The translations under genes and the position numbers were made by a program. A stretch of 64,000 nucleotides of DNA from G965267605 sp965267605. GTDB lineage: Bacteria > Bacteroidota > Bacteroidia > Flavobacteriales_E > Vicingaceae. The notes beneath the pieces were generated by a model. That model saw nothing but the letters and a program-made list of their open reading frames with translations, had not been told where the DNA came from and ran no database searches. Below, one piece after another: positions 34,548 through 43,201 of this stretch (positions are counted from its first letter, which is position 1; each line of letters starts with the position of its first letter). Location: positions 1,612,001 through 1,676,000 of the forward strand of contig OZ254088.1 in assembly GCA_965267605.1 (NCBI GenBank), given 5' to 3'.

Positions 34548-35504
34548 ATGAAGAGAATTCTTGTCATATCACTTCTGCTAATCGCATCTACATATGCCAA
34601 GGCGCAGCCTGGCGATAGTACCCTTAAGGCGATCAAGGTTATTCGTACCCTTCTGAATGAAGACAAGGTATCAGAGGCTTTGACATTGACACAATCCGCC
34701 ATATTAAAGGACTCCACAAGTGCAGAATTGTTCTGTCTAAGAGGCCAATTGCAATTAGAAAATAAAGATCACAAAGCAGCTTACGAGAGTTTCAATCTCG
34801 CATTGAAGATCAATGGAGAATATGCGGAAGGGTACTTCCAACGGGGGATATTCTTCTATCGCGTAGGAGAACCTCAACTTGCTATCATGGATTTTAATGA
34901 TGTACTAGTGCTTTCCAAGGAAGACACCCTGGTGAAGGCAGCGATTCTAAATCGTGGAAATGCACATTATATGAGTGGAAACAAGGAGAAAGCACTGCAC
35001 GACTTCGATACTTTGATTTCCATTGACCCAGCCCGCATTTCTTATCGAAACAACAAAGCCGCTACCCTGAGCAGTTTAGGCAAGCATAAAGAGGCTATTA
35101 AGATGTACAACGAGATTATCGCCATGGATAAAAAGTATGCAAATGCGTACTTCAATCAGGGATACGAGTGGATCGTTCTGAAGGATTACAAAATGTCTGT
35201 CACAATCACCAAGAAGGGTCTGAAACTGGATAAGAAGAATGCTGTAGGGTGGAATAATATGGGGCAAGCCTACCTGGAAATGGGCAACACCAAAAAAGCC
35301 CTGAAATATGTCAACAAGAGCATTCAACTCAATTCATCCAATGCATACGCCTACAGAAACCTTGGCCACATCCACTTAAAAAATGGAAACAAAAGTGAGG
35401 CTTGCGAAGCGTGGAAACGAGCGGAGAAATTAGACTTCAAATACATTTTCGGAACTGAGGTGGATAAATTACTGAAGAAGCATTGCAAGAGACCGAAATC
35501 GTAA
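34548..35504 (+). CDS. Secreted/periplasmic TPR-repeat protein
   Basis: 318 residues with a signal peptide (ILVISLLLIASTYAKA) followed by about seven to eight tetratricopeptide repeats; clear units are EYAEGYFQRGIFFYRVGEPQ, KKYANAYFNQGYEWIVLKD and NAYAYRNLGHIHLKNGNKSE. TPR arrays mediate protein-protein contacts in the periplasm or envelope. No enzymatic domain is present. Gene symbol and partner unknown. It has no near co-directional upstream gene, since a repeat-rich gap precedes it. Confidence 0.8.
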   Translation: MKRILVISLLLIASTYAKAQPGDSTLKAIKVIRTLLNEDKVSEALTLTQSAILKDSTSAELFCLRGQLQLENKDHKAAYESFNLALKINGEYAEGYFQRGIFFYRVGEPQLAIMDFNDVLVLSKEDTLVKAAILNRGNAHYMSGNKEKALHDFDTLISIDPARISYRNNKAATLSSLGKHKEAIKMYNEIIAMDKKYANAYFNQGYEWIVLKDYKMSVTITKKGLKLDKKNAVGWNNMGQAYLEMGNTKKALKYVNKSIQLNSSNAYAYRNLGHIHLKNGNKSEACEAWKRAEKLDFKYIFGTEVDKLLKKHCKRPKS

Positions 35505-35556
35505 CTTTCTCATATCCCCCAGTTATTATTATGTCCTAACCAGGAATGCAATTACC

Positions 35557-36045
35557 ATGAGAACATTTGTTTGTCTTACTCTTATCATGTTTTCAATGCA
35601 CCTTTTCGGTCAAACCAAAAAGCAATTAGAGGGGGAATGGCGATTGAGCGCTCCATATATTTCGGATACCCTGAAATTCAGAAAATACGATCCTACAGCC
35701 CTACTAGAGAAGAAGCCTGCTTTCAATCCAGATATCATATTGTATGTGTATCCCAACCATGAGGCAATGTACTATCATACTTTCTCGAATGCCAAGACAA
35801 CAAATGGAATTGTAGACAAAGAACAACCCCAAGGTAGTTCCACCATAGAGATTGTTGATGGTGATACGTTGGCCAAGATGGTGCTGCCTCCCGCACTCCT
35901 TAGTGGAGCTAAATTAGATCCGAGAATTTGGAAACTTTCCTCCAATGGAAAAGTATTGACCTTACTGAATAAGGAAAAGTGCATCGCTCAGAATTACAAA
36001 GTCATCGTTTTGACCACAGAGTATCTCACCCTTGTTAAGTGGTAA
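35557..36045 (+). CDS. Secreted protein of unknown function
   Basis: 162 residues with a signal peptide (FVCLTLIMFSMHLFGQ). The mature ~145 residues have mixed strands (GEWRLSAPYISDTLKF, KLSSNGKVLTLLN) resembling lipocalin-like small beta proteins of Bacteroidota, but no family is recognised with confidence. ATG 35557. It follows the TPR gene by 52 bases on the same strand; the next gene begins ~130 bases later. No cysteines apart from one near the C-terminus (KEKCIAQN). Confidence 0.6.
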   Translation: MRTFVCLTLIMFSMHLFGQTKKQLEGEWRLSAPYISDTLKFRKYDPTALLEKKPAFNPDIILYVYPNHEAMYYHTFSNAKTTNGIVDKEQPQGSSTIEIVDGDTLAKMVLPPALLSGAKLDPRIWKLSSNGKVLTLLNKEKCIAQNYKVIVLTTEYLTLVKW

Positions 36046-36173
36046 TGAATCGCACGATTGTATTCAAACAAAACTGGGTCAAATAGTTAGTTTTGATTAA
36101 CCAGATGACCGGTTTGAAGAACGGAGGTGGATGAATTGCTTAAAAAGCATTGCGCTACTTCTGGCAAGTAGGT

Positions 36174-37283
36174 ATGAGCAAACTACACTTCCACTCCTTA
36201 GACGCGCTGAGGTTCTTCGCGTTTTTAAAAGTGTTTCTTTTACACCTTCCTGTGCAAGGTGATTTTCCCATTTTCCGCTATTTGAAAAGTGGTGGTGGTA
36301 TTGGCGTTTCATTCTTCTTTGTTTTAAGTGGTTTTCTAATCACCTATCTCCTCGCCAAAGAAAAAGCAGACACAAGTCGCATTGATGTCAAGAAATTCCT
36401 GATCAGAAGGACGCTTCGGATCTGGCCATTGTTCTTTCTGCTGGTGATCATCGCTGCAACACTACCGTATGACTTGAAAGATCAGCTAGGGTTTCATATG
36501 GTTGGAGGCGGGTACGAATTTGACTGGCGATACTCTTTCACTTTCCTGGAGAATTACAAGATGCTGATCGAAGATAACTTCCCGAAAACCACTCCCCTGT
36601 CCGTTTTCTGGTCGCTATGTATTGAGGAACATTTCTATATCATTTGGGTGCTTGCGCTGGCGGTTATACCCTTCCGGCATATACCAAAGTTCCTGATCGC
36701 CTGTATTGGCGTTTCATGGATCGCACGATATGTTGAACCGTCCATATTCAACAATGAACATATCGTGGCCAATGATTTACTTACCAATATGGACTTCTTC
36801 GCCATTGCAGGTTTACTTGGTTATTGGACGGCTAAGAACTTCGAAGGGGTAAGCAGCAGCATTCTGAAGATCCCGATAGCTGTGCGATGGTGTGTTATCG
36901 TAGTAGTTTTGCTGGCGGTTATCGTCCAACCTACCATCCTACCCACAGATCAAATATGGTGGCAAGTAATAGGATCCAGCATCATCGCTATCTGTTTTAC
37001 AGCCGTGATCGCCATGTTCTTACCACAGCAATCGTCTGTGAGAATTAGAAGTAAGTTGCTGGCGTTTCTGGGTGTCAGGAGTTATGGGTTGTACATCTAC
37101 CATATTCTCTTTATTCATTGCAGTCTGCAGTACTGTCAGAACCATAGTATTGCAATGAACAGTTGGTGGACCATCGCGCTCTTCACAATAACCACACTTG
37201 GCCTGGGGATCGTCACGAGCATTCTATCATTCCATTTCATAGAAACGCCTTTCCTCCGCTTAAGGGAACGGTTGGCCAAGTGA
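36174..37283 (+). CDS. Acyltransferase 3 family protein (OafA/YrhL type)
   Basis: About 369 residues from ATG 36174; the upstream in-frame TTG at 36150 is less likely. About ten hydrophobic segments and the motifs SLDALRFFAFLKVFLLH (conserved R/F near the N-terminus), FVLSGFLITYLL, LRIWPLFFLL and SLCIEEHFYIIW identify an inner-membrane acyltransferase 3, which O-acetylates or otherwise acylates sugars, lipids or peptidoglycan. Substrate cannot be deduced. No glycan gene cluster surrounds it. Confidence 0.88.
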   Translation: MSKLHFHSLDALRFFAFLKVFLLHLPVQGDFPIFRYLKSGGGIGVSFFFVLSGFLITYLLAKEKADTSRIDVKKFLIRRTLRIWPLFFLLVIIAATLPYDLKDQLGFHMVGGGYEFDWRYSFTFLENYKMLIEDNFPKTTPLSVFWSLCIEEHFYIIWVLALAVIPFRHIPKFLIACIGVSWIARYVEPSIFNNEHIVANDLLTNMDFFAIAGLLGYWTAKNFEGVSSSILKIPIAVRWCVIVVVLLAVIVQPTILPTDQIWWQVIGSSIIAICFTAVIAMFLPQQSSVRIRSKLLAFLGVRSYGLYIYHILFIHCSLQYCQNHSIAMNSWWTIALFTITTLGLGIVTSILSFHFIETPFLRLRERLAK

Positions 37284-37341
37284 CGTTTTTCTCTGCAAGA
37301 ATTCCTTAACTTTAGCTGAGTTTGCCAACACTACTAACCAA

Positions 37342-39750
37342 ATGAGATTTCCAACCCTGCTTTTTCTGGCATTGACTTGCCTTTTCTATGGCAACAGCAG
37401 TGCGCAACAACCTGGCGCAGGATACTCGCTGAACTTTGACGGGACAAATGATTTCGTTAATGGAAATGCGGCTGATCTCACAGGTTACACGAACAGTTTC
37501 ACGATTGAGTTCTGGGTAGAAGCCTCTGCTACGCGAACTACAAAAACGGAAGCTACATCAGGCATTACAGGCACAACAGGTCATGGACAACGGTATGCGG
37601 TTTTCCCATCTCACGGTGGTGCCAGTAATGGAGGCGTTGGTGTTTCTGTAGGTACAAATGGTGTAAGTGTTTACGAGCACGGTTCCGGCTACATGCCTGC
37701 ACTATTGGTATGGGATGGTACGCTTACGGGATGGAACCACATTGCGGTGGTATACACAGCGAAGCAACCAAGCCTGTACATCAACGGTATTTTGGTTCGT
37801 ACAGGACTGACCAGCGTAAGAACGGCAGTATACCCTTCTGCCCGTTTGGGTGGTCACACCTATGGTTGGTACTCAGGCGATATTGATGAATTCAGGATTT
37901 GGAGTACTTCAAGAACACAGGCTCAGATCAGGGATAATATGTGTAAGAAACTGTTGGGGAGCGAGACCGGATTGGAACGCTATTATCGTGTTGACAATGG
38001 CACCGGCACGACCGTAACTGACGTAACCGGCACCAGAAACGGGACAATGACCAATATGGCTCCCGCATCGGATTGGGTAACATCCGGAGCTTCTATTGGT
38101 AACACAAGTACGCACGATTACGCTTCAGCGTGGAGTGGAACAGCCTTGGATTTTGACGGAACCAATGATTATGTCAATGGTTACGCAGCTGATTTGCAAG
38201 CTGTCACCGACAATTTCACGATGGAAATGTGGGTAAATCCTACCGGTACCCATACGGTTAGAGCTCAAGCAACCTCAGGCATTACGGGAACAACAGGACA
38301 ACGTTACGCGTGCTATCCACAACACGGTGGTGCTTCACCAGGAATCGCAGGAGCAGGAGTGTCTGTTGGAACAAATGGAGTTCAGGTTTTCGAACATGCT
38401 GCAAGCTATCTTCCTTGTTTGGCAAGCTATTCAACTACGATTTCAGGGTGGACCCATATCGCAGTTGTTTATACGTCAAAACAACCAACGATATATATCA
38501 ATGGTGTAGCTGTACACACCGGTTTGACCAGCGCAAGAACTGCTGTTTTCCCCGGGGCTCACGTTGGAGGTATTATATATGGGTTCTTCCTCGGGCAAAT
38601 AGATGATTACAGGGTTTGGAATCACTCCAGAACAGCGAACCAAATTGCCAGCAATATGTGTGCTGAGCTTACGGGTTCTGAGACTGGCTTGATTCGCTAC
38701 TACAATTTTAATGATGGTAGTGGTGGAACGGCTACAGATGGCACTGGAACCAGAAATGGCACACTCACGAATATGAACACAGTTACTGACTGGGTGACAA
38801 CAGGAGCTGGTGCCTGCGTTTCAGGATCTTTGGTTCACGCATCTCCTGAAAATGACAGTCTGGGAGTGAGCAGCATAGCAGGATTTACGCAAGGATTCCA
38901 CATATACCATGTGGAGGCGGTTCCAAATAGCACAACAGGGGTTGCAGGATTGGGCGGCAATGATCATTACTACGGTGTTTTCAAAGCAGGGGTAAATACA
39001 CCCACTACCTACACAGCAACGTATTACTACAACGATAATGATGCGTACCAGGCGTCCAATATTACGCTGAACGAAAATGACCTGGCATTGTATAACAGAT
39101 CAGACAACACGGTTACTACCTGGTCTAATACACTGGCGGCTCAAAACACAACGGCCAATACATTAACCGCTACTGCTCAAAGTACAGAGTTCATTCTTGG
39201 AGCAACGGGCGGTGTGGCACTGCCAGTTGACCTGTTGACCTTTACCGCTCATACTGAAGACAATGTGACAGTAGATTTAGGATGGCAGACGGCTTCTGAG
39301 GTGAACAACGATTACTTCACCGTTGAGCGTTCAACAGATGGAAGAAACTGGCATGAAGTGGCACAGGTAGATGGCAAAGGAAATTCCAGAACGGTTCAGA
39401 GCTACAATTCTAAAGACCTTCAACCGCACCAAGGTGTGAACTACTACCGATTGAAGCAAACGGATCACGATGGCAAGTTTAAGTATGCGGATATCGTTCC
39501 AGTGAATATTGGAGAAGCACCTGCCATGAGTATTTATCCTAACCCAACGAGGGATATCCTGGTGGTTTCAGGAGATGAGTTTGATATCTCCAACTTACAG
39601 GTAATGAATAGCATTGGTCAATCCGTAACTGACCAGGTGCAGCTGAAGAAGCTAGGCCTTGGTAAGACCATGGTAGATCTATCTGAACTTAGCAGTGGAT
39701 TGTATCTGATCCGATCTAAAACCCACACCAGCAAAGTCTACAAACAGTAG
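37342..39750 (+). CDS. LamG/concanavalin-like surface protein with type IX sorting domain
   Basis: 802 residues with a signal peptide (FLALTCLFYGNSSAQ). Two LamG-like jellyroll domains in tandem (~28-240 and ~265-480) share the pattern SLNFDGTNDFVNG / ALDFDGTNDYVNG, SGITGTTG, HIAVVYT(A/S)KQP and IDEFRIWSTSRT / IDDYRVWNHSRT, indicating a recent internal duplication. A middle beta region (~480-650) and a C-terminal type A sorting domain (~730-802) with YPNPT and SGLYLIRS end the protein. It should be exported by type IX secretion and attached to the cell surface. Ligand unknown. Confidence 0.88.
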   Translation: MRFPTLLFLALTCLFYGNSSAQQPGAGYSLNFDGTNDFVNGNAADLTGYTNSFTIEFWVEASATRTTKTEATSGITGTTGHGQRYAVFPSHGGASNGGVGVSVGTNGVSVYEHGSGYMPALLVWDGTLTGWNHIAVVYTAKQPSLYINGILVRTGLTSVRTAVYPSARLGGHTYGWYSGDIDEFRIWSTSRTQAQIRDNMCKKLLGSETGLERYYRVDNGTGTTVTDVTGTRNGTMTNMAPASDWVTSGASIGNTSTHDYASAWSGTALDFDGTNDYVNGYAADLQAVTDNFTMEMWVNPTGTHTVRAQATSGITGTTGQRYACYPQHGGASPGIAGAGVSVGTNGVQVFEHAASYLPCLASYSTTISGWTHIAVVYTSKQPTIYINGVAVHTGLTSARTAVFPGAHVGGIIYGFFLGQIDDYRVWNHSRTANQIASNMCAELTGSETGLIRYYNFNDGSGGTATDGTGTRNGTLTNMNTVTDWVTTGAGACVSGSLVHASPENDSLGVSSIAGFTQGFHIYHVEAVPNSTTGVAGLGGNDHYYGVFKAGVNTPTTYTATYYYNDNDAYQASNITLNENDLALYNRSDNTVTTWSNTLAAQNTTANTLTATAQSTEFILGATGGVALPVDLLTFTAHTEDNVTVDLGWQTASEVNNDYFTVERSTDGRNWHEVAQVDGKGNSRTVQSYNSKDLQPHQGVNYYRLKQTDHDGKFKYADIVPVNIGEAPAMSIYPNPTRDILVVSGDEFDISNLQVMNSIGQSVTDQVQLKKLGLGKTMVDLSELSSGLYLIRSKTHTSKVYKQ

Positions 39751-39803
39751 CATCCATTTACCATTTTTACACGAGCGGTAGCGATCGTCCATACTTCACG
39801 CCC

Positions 39804-39811
39804 TAGTTTTG
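39804..39811 (+). promoter_or_regulatory. Candidate -7 element before the oxidoreductase gene
   Basis: TAGTTTTG fits TAnnTTTG 7 bases before ATG 39818, suggesting a leaderless message. No clear TTG at the -33 distance. Confidence 0.3.
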
Positions 39812-39817
39812 TATGTG

Positions 39818-40792
39818 ATGAAGGCGGTGAGATGTGAAAGATATGGGAAGCCTGGAGATGTAGTTCAAATTGTAGACTGCGATATTCCTTCTCCAGGCAA
39901 AGGAGAAGTTCTGGTTCAAATCCAAGCAACAGCGGTTAACGATTACGACTGGAGCATGGTCCGTGGCAAACCCCACGCGTACAGACTTTTCTTTGGTCTT
40001 TTCAAGCCCAAAAGACCCGTTCTCGGAATGGAACTCGCAGGAGTAATAACCGAATTGGGCCAGGAAACATCCAAATTCAAGGTTGGTGATGAGGTTTACG
40101 GAGATACGTCTGACCATGGGTTCGGAACAATGGCTGAGTACATGGCAGTTCATGAGGATGCTTTGTCGCTCAAACCCTCAGGCATGTCTTTTGAACAGGC
40201 CTGCTCCATTTCCCACGCCTCCATGTTGGCGTACCAAAGTATGTTTGATGTTGCACATCTGCAGCCCGGGCATGATGTCTTGATCAATGGTGGTGGCGGT
40301 GGGGTCGGTTCCTTTGCCCTTCAGTTTGCCAAGCTACATGGGTGCAAGGTGACAGGGGTAGATACCGGAGAGAAGTTGCGCAAAATGCTCAATCTTGGCT
40401 TCGATGAGGTTATAGACTACAAGCTTGAAGATTTCACCGGAAGCAAAAAAGAATACGACCTCATTATTGATTGCAGAACCAGCAGAAATGCTCTGCGTCA
40501 CACCAAAGTTCTTAAGAAGGGTGGCATGTACGTAACAGTAGGCGGAAGGTCCGGCAAGCTTCTACAGATAGCTATGTTCCGAAAACTTATTCAGTGGATC
40601 ACGGGTAAGGAGCTAAGAATTTTAATGTTGAAGGCCAACAAGGATTTGAAAATTGTAAACCAACTCTTCAAAGAAGGTAAACTCAAGGCAGTTGTTGACG
40701 GACCCTACCCACTGGAAGATGCGGCATGGGCTATCCAAAGATTCGGAGATGGACGACATACGGGAAAGATCGTGCTGAAGGTTACCCATTGA
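39818..40792 (+). CDS. NAD(P)-dependent medium-chain dehydrogenase/quinone oxidoreductase-like
   Basis: About 324 residues from ATG 39818 (an in-frame TTG lies at 39809). MDR fold: MKAVRCERYGKPGDVVQIVD, LGMELAGVI (domain with G-E motif), the NAD(P)-binding GGGGGVGSFALQFAKLHG and the C-terminal GRHTGKIVL. No structural-zinc cysteine cluster is visible, so it belongs to the quinone oxidoreductase-like zinc-independent group. Substrate unknown. Confidence 0.87.
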   Translation: MKAVRCERYGKPGDVVQIVDCDIPSPGKGEVLVQIQATAVNDYDWSMVRGKPHAYRLFFGLFKPKRPVLGMELAGVITELGQETSKFKVGDEVYGDTSDHGFGTMAEYMAVHEDALSLKPSGMSFEQACSISHASMLAYQSMFDVAHLQPGHDVLINGGGGGVGSFALQFAKLHGCKVTGVDTGEKLRKMLNLGFDEVIDYKLEDFTGSKKEYDLIIDCRTSRNALRHTKVLKKGGMYVTVGGRSGKLLQIAMFRKLIQWITGKELRILMLKANKDLKIVNQLFKEGKLKAVVDGPYPLEDAAWAIQRFGDGRHTGKIVLKVTH

Positions 40793-40870
40793 TCAATTCC
40801 AATTCCTTTCGTAGGTTCGTTTCACAGGCTTTGACCTGTAAGTATTGTACCCAAAGACAACGGAGCACCT

Positions 40871-41710
40871 ATGAGTTTATCGTTACCTGAAGCACCTAAT
40901 TCCATTCAAAAAGGCGTACCACTGAAGGTACTTCTCGACAGGCCTGCCGTTGAACAACTGGCACACAATCTACATTACGCATACGCTTCCTTCGATAAGG
41001 GTGGGTTCATCCAAACTTGCATGAACGACCTGGAACCTCTGGCCTTAAAAGATCGCGCCAACCGGATTGCTGAGGTAATGAAGGAATTCTTACCCCCGAT
41101 TTATTCGGATGCTGTTGAGGTAATCCTGGATTCCTTTACGCCCCCATTAACCAAAACAGAAGACAATGGCCTGGCATCTATGTTCTATATGCCACATGCT
41201 TCATTCATTGGTGAGTACGGACTGGATCAGGATTACAACAACGGAAAAGATCCTTACGATGTATCGATGAAAGCGAACTACGAACTCACAAAACGTTTCA
41301 CTTCAGAATTCTCCATTCGCAACTTCATCATTCAACAAGAGGACAGAACATTTAAGCTACTTTACGATTGGATGAAAGATCCCGATCCACATGTACGAAG
41401 GTTGTGTACAGAGGGTCCCCGACCCAGGCTTCCTTGGGCACCGCAGATTCCTTCACTAATCAAGGATCCCGCTCCAAGTATTCCGATCCTGGAAGTGCTT
41501 AAGGATGATCCCAATCTTTACGTAAGAAGAAGCGTTGCCAATCACGTAGGAGATATCGCCAAAGACCATCTTGACCTTGCTCTGGATTTATGTGAAAAGT
41601 GGTTGGATGGTGCTTCCAAGGAGCGCAAATGGGTAATAAGGCATGCCGTAAGGCACCCTTTTAAAAAAGGCAATGAAAGGGCCATTCAATTGAGAAAGGA
41701 TGCTAAGTAA
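40871..41710 (+). CDS. DNA alkylation repair protein (AlkC/AlkD-like HEAT glycosylase)
   Basis: 279 residues, all helical. C-terminal HEAT-like repeats include DPDPHVRRLCTEGPRPRLPW, DPNLYVRRSVANHVGDIAKD and KERKWVIRHAVRH, the segments typical of AlkC/AlkD 3-methyladenine DNA glycosylases; the TEGPRPRLPWA segment is AlkC-like. These enzymes excise N3-alkylated purines by flipping-independent contacts. ATG 40871. Its 3' end overlaps the convergent decarboxylase gene by 8 bases. Confidence 0.85.
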   Translation: MSLSLPEAPNSIQKGVPLKVLLDRPAVEQLAHNLHYAYASFDKGGFIQTCMNDLEPLALKDRANRIAEVMKEFLPPIYSDAVEVILDSFTPPLTKTEDNGLASMFYMPHASFIGEYGLDQDYNNGKDPYDVSMKANYELTKRFTSEFSIRNFIIQQEDRTFKLLYDWMKDPDPHVRRLCTEGPRPRLPWAPQIPSLIKDPAPSIPILEVLKDDPNLYVRRSVANHVGDIAKDHLDLALDLCEKWLDGASKERKWVIRHAVRHPFKKGNERAIQLRKDAK

Positions 41711-43136
41711 CTAGTTCAACCGCTCGTTTGATCTCAGAAAGTCCTTGCTCTACATGATCTATGTGCGTTCTAAAGCCAAGTACAGCCACGCGTATCCAGA
41801 ATTCTCCATTGATGGTGGTTGATGAAAAGAACGACTTTCCCCGAAGATGCAGCTCCTTCACTACCCTTTCGTTCAACTCATTCCTATCCGGGTGATCTTT
41901 GAACAATCTGAAGATGGCCACGGAAAGGTCGGGTTCATTACCTATCTCAACGCTCTCCCATTGGTTAATTTGATCAAGAAAATAATGGGTTAACATCACC
42001 TTTTCCTCTAACGCCTTCCTGATAACATCTATCCCATATAGGCGAAATGGAAGCCACATTCTAAGTCCACGGTAGTGTCTGCTCAATTCAAAGGATGCAT
42101 CAGCTGAGGAAATTTCCTCTCTGGAATCCAGGGTATCCTGCATGTAATTGGCTTCGAAATGAAATGCGCCAATGATTTTCTTTCCATCCTTCACCAACAA
42201 AGTGCCAGTACCATAGGGCAGGAAAAATCCCTTGTGAGGATCAATCACTACGGAATCAGCTCTTTCTATTCCCTTAAACTTCTTCTTAAGTTCATCTACA
42301 AGCAGAAACCCGCCACCATAAGCCCCATCCACATGAAACCAGCAATTGTTTTCTTCTGCAATGGAGGCTAATTCATCAAGCGGGTCAATAACACCAACAT
42401 CCGTTGACCCAGCGTTGCCGATCAGCATGAAGGGGCTCAAACCAGCATCAACATCCTCGGTAATGGCTTTTTTCAATTCATCCACATCCATTCTATAGCT
42501 GCTATCCATCCCAATAAAACGGAAATGGGCTTTTGCCAATCCTGCAGTTTTGATACCCTTGTAAAGACAGTGATGTGTTTGTCTCGTCAGGTAAAAGACC
42601 TGTTTGGTGTAATCAGCCGGATCAAGGTCAATGGCTTCCCGTGCTACCACAATAGCCATCATATTGGCAGCCGAACCGCCCTCCGTCAGTACACCGTACG
42701 ATTTTTCATTGTATCCTATCAGATCGCACATCCAGCTACACATGGCGTTCTCCATCCGTACGGCTCCTGGAGAGGCGAAATTGATACCTGCATATTCATT
42801 GGTAACCGCTGCGATGTAATCGCCCAATGCAGACGGATAAAGTCCACAACCCGGTATATACCCAAGGTGGCTGCCAGAGGCTGGATTAAGACCTGCTTCC
42901 GCAACATAGGTCTGGTAATGTTGAAGCAGGTCACTCAGGTTGGCAGGTTCTTCTTCAAGTTCAAAGGTTCCTTTCTTGTAATTCTTGTAATAGACCTGAT
43001 CCTGCGCGATGTCCGTAACTGATTCCAAAAAGCTGAATGCATAATCATTCACTACTTCTGTGTTGGCCTTCATGGATTGAACATCCTCCATTCTTGATCT
43101 GAGCCAATTTCTTCTTTCTTCTAGTGCTTCCTTCAT
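41703..43136 (-). CDS. Group II PLP-dependent amino acid decarboxylase
   Basis: 477 residues. The PLP lysine K302 lies in VVIDPHKGFFLPYGTG; H188/H189 (TRQTHHC) stacks on PLP and D270 in FHVDGAYGG pairs with the pyridine nitrogen, the group II (aromatic amino acid / glutamate / cysteine sulfinate) decarboxylase layout. The exact substrate cannot be told from sequence. It lies ~2 kb from the cysteine dioxygenase-methyltransferase gene and pdxH, so a cysteine sulfinate decarboxylase role is a hypothesis. ATG 43136; divergent from the gingipain-like gene. Confidence 0.88.
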   Translation of the reverse strand: MKEALEERRNWLRSRMEDVQSMKANTEVVNDYAFSFLESVTDIAQDQVYYKNYKKGTFELEEEPANLSDLLQHYQTYVAEAGLNPASGSHLGYIPGCGLYPSALGDYIAAVTNEYAGINFASPGAVRMENAMCSWMCDLIGYNEKSYGVLTEGGSAANMMAIVVAREAIDLDPADYTKQVFYLTRQTHHCLYKGIKTAGLAKAHFRFIGMDSSYRMDVDELKKAITEDVDAGLSPFMLIGNAGSTDVGVIDPLDELASIAEENNCWFHVDGAYGGGFLLVDELKKKFKGIERADSVVIDPHKGFFLPYGTGTLLVKDGKKIIGAFHFEANYMQDTLDSREEISSADASFELSRHYRGLRMWLPFRLYGIDVIRKALEEKVMLTHYFLDQINQWESVEIGNEPDLSVAIFRLFKDHPDRNELNERVVKELHLRGKSFFSSTTINGEFWIRVAVLGFRTHIDHVEQGLSEIKRAVELVT

Positions 43137-43201
43137 CTTCTAATCCCTTAGTATACAGCGATTTTCGGAAAAATATTCTACCTTATCATAACCAACCTGC
43201 T

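Noticed and set aside
38310..38606. Alternative-frame open reading within the LamG gene
   Set aside because: Shadow of the real LamG frame, whose signal peptide and sorting domain are in one continuous frame.
42525..43022. 165-codon plus-strand frame opposite the decarboxylase
   Set aside because: Fully within the decarboxylase coding region, whose catalytic motifs are intact.
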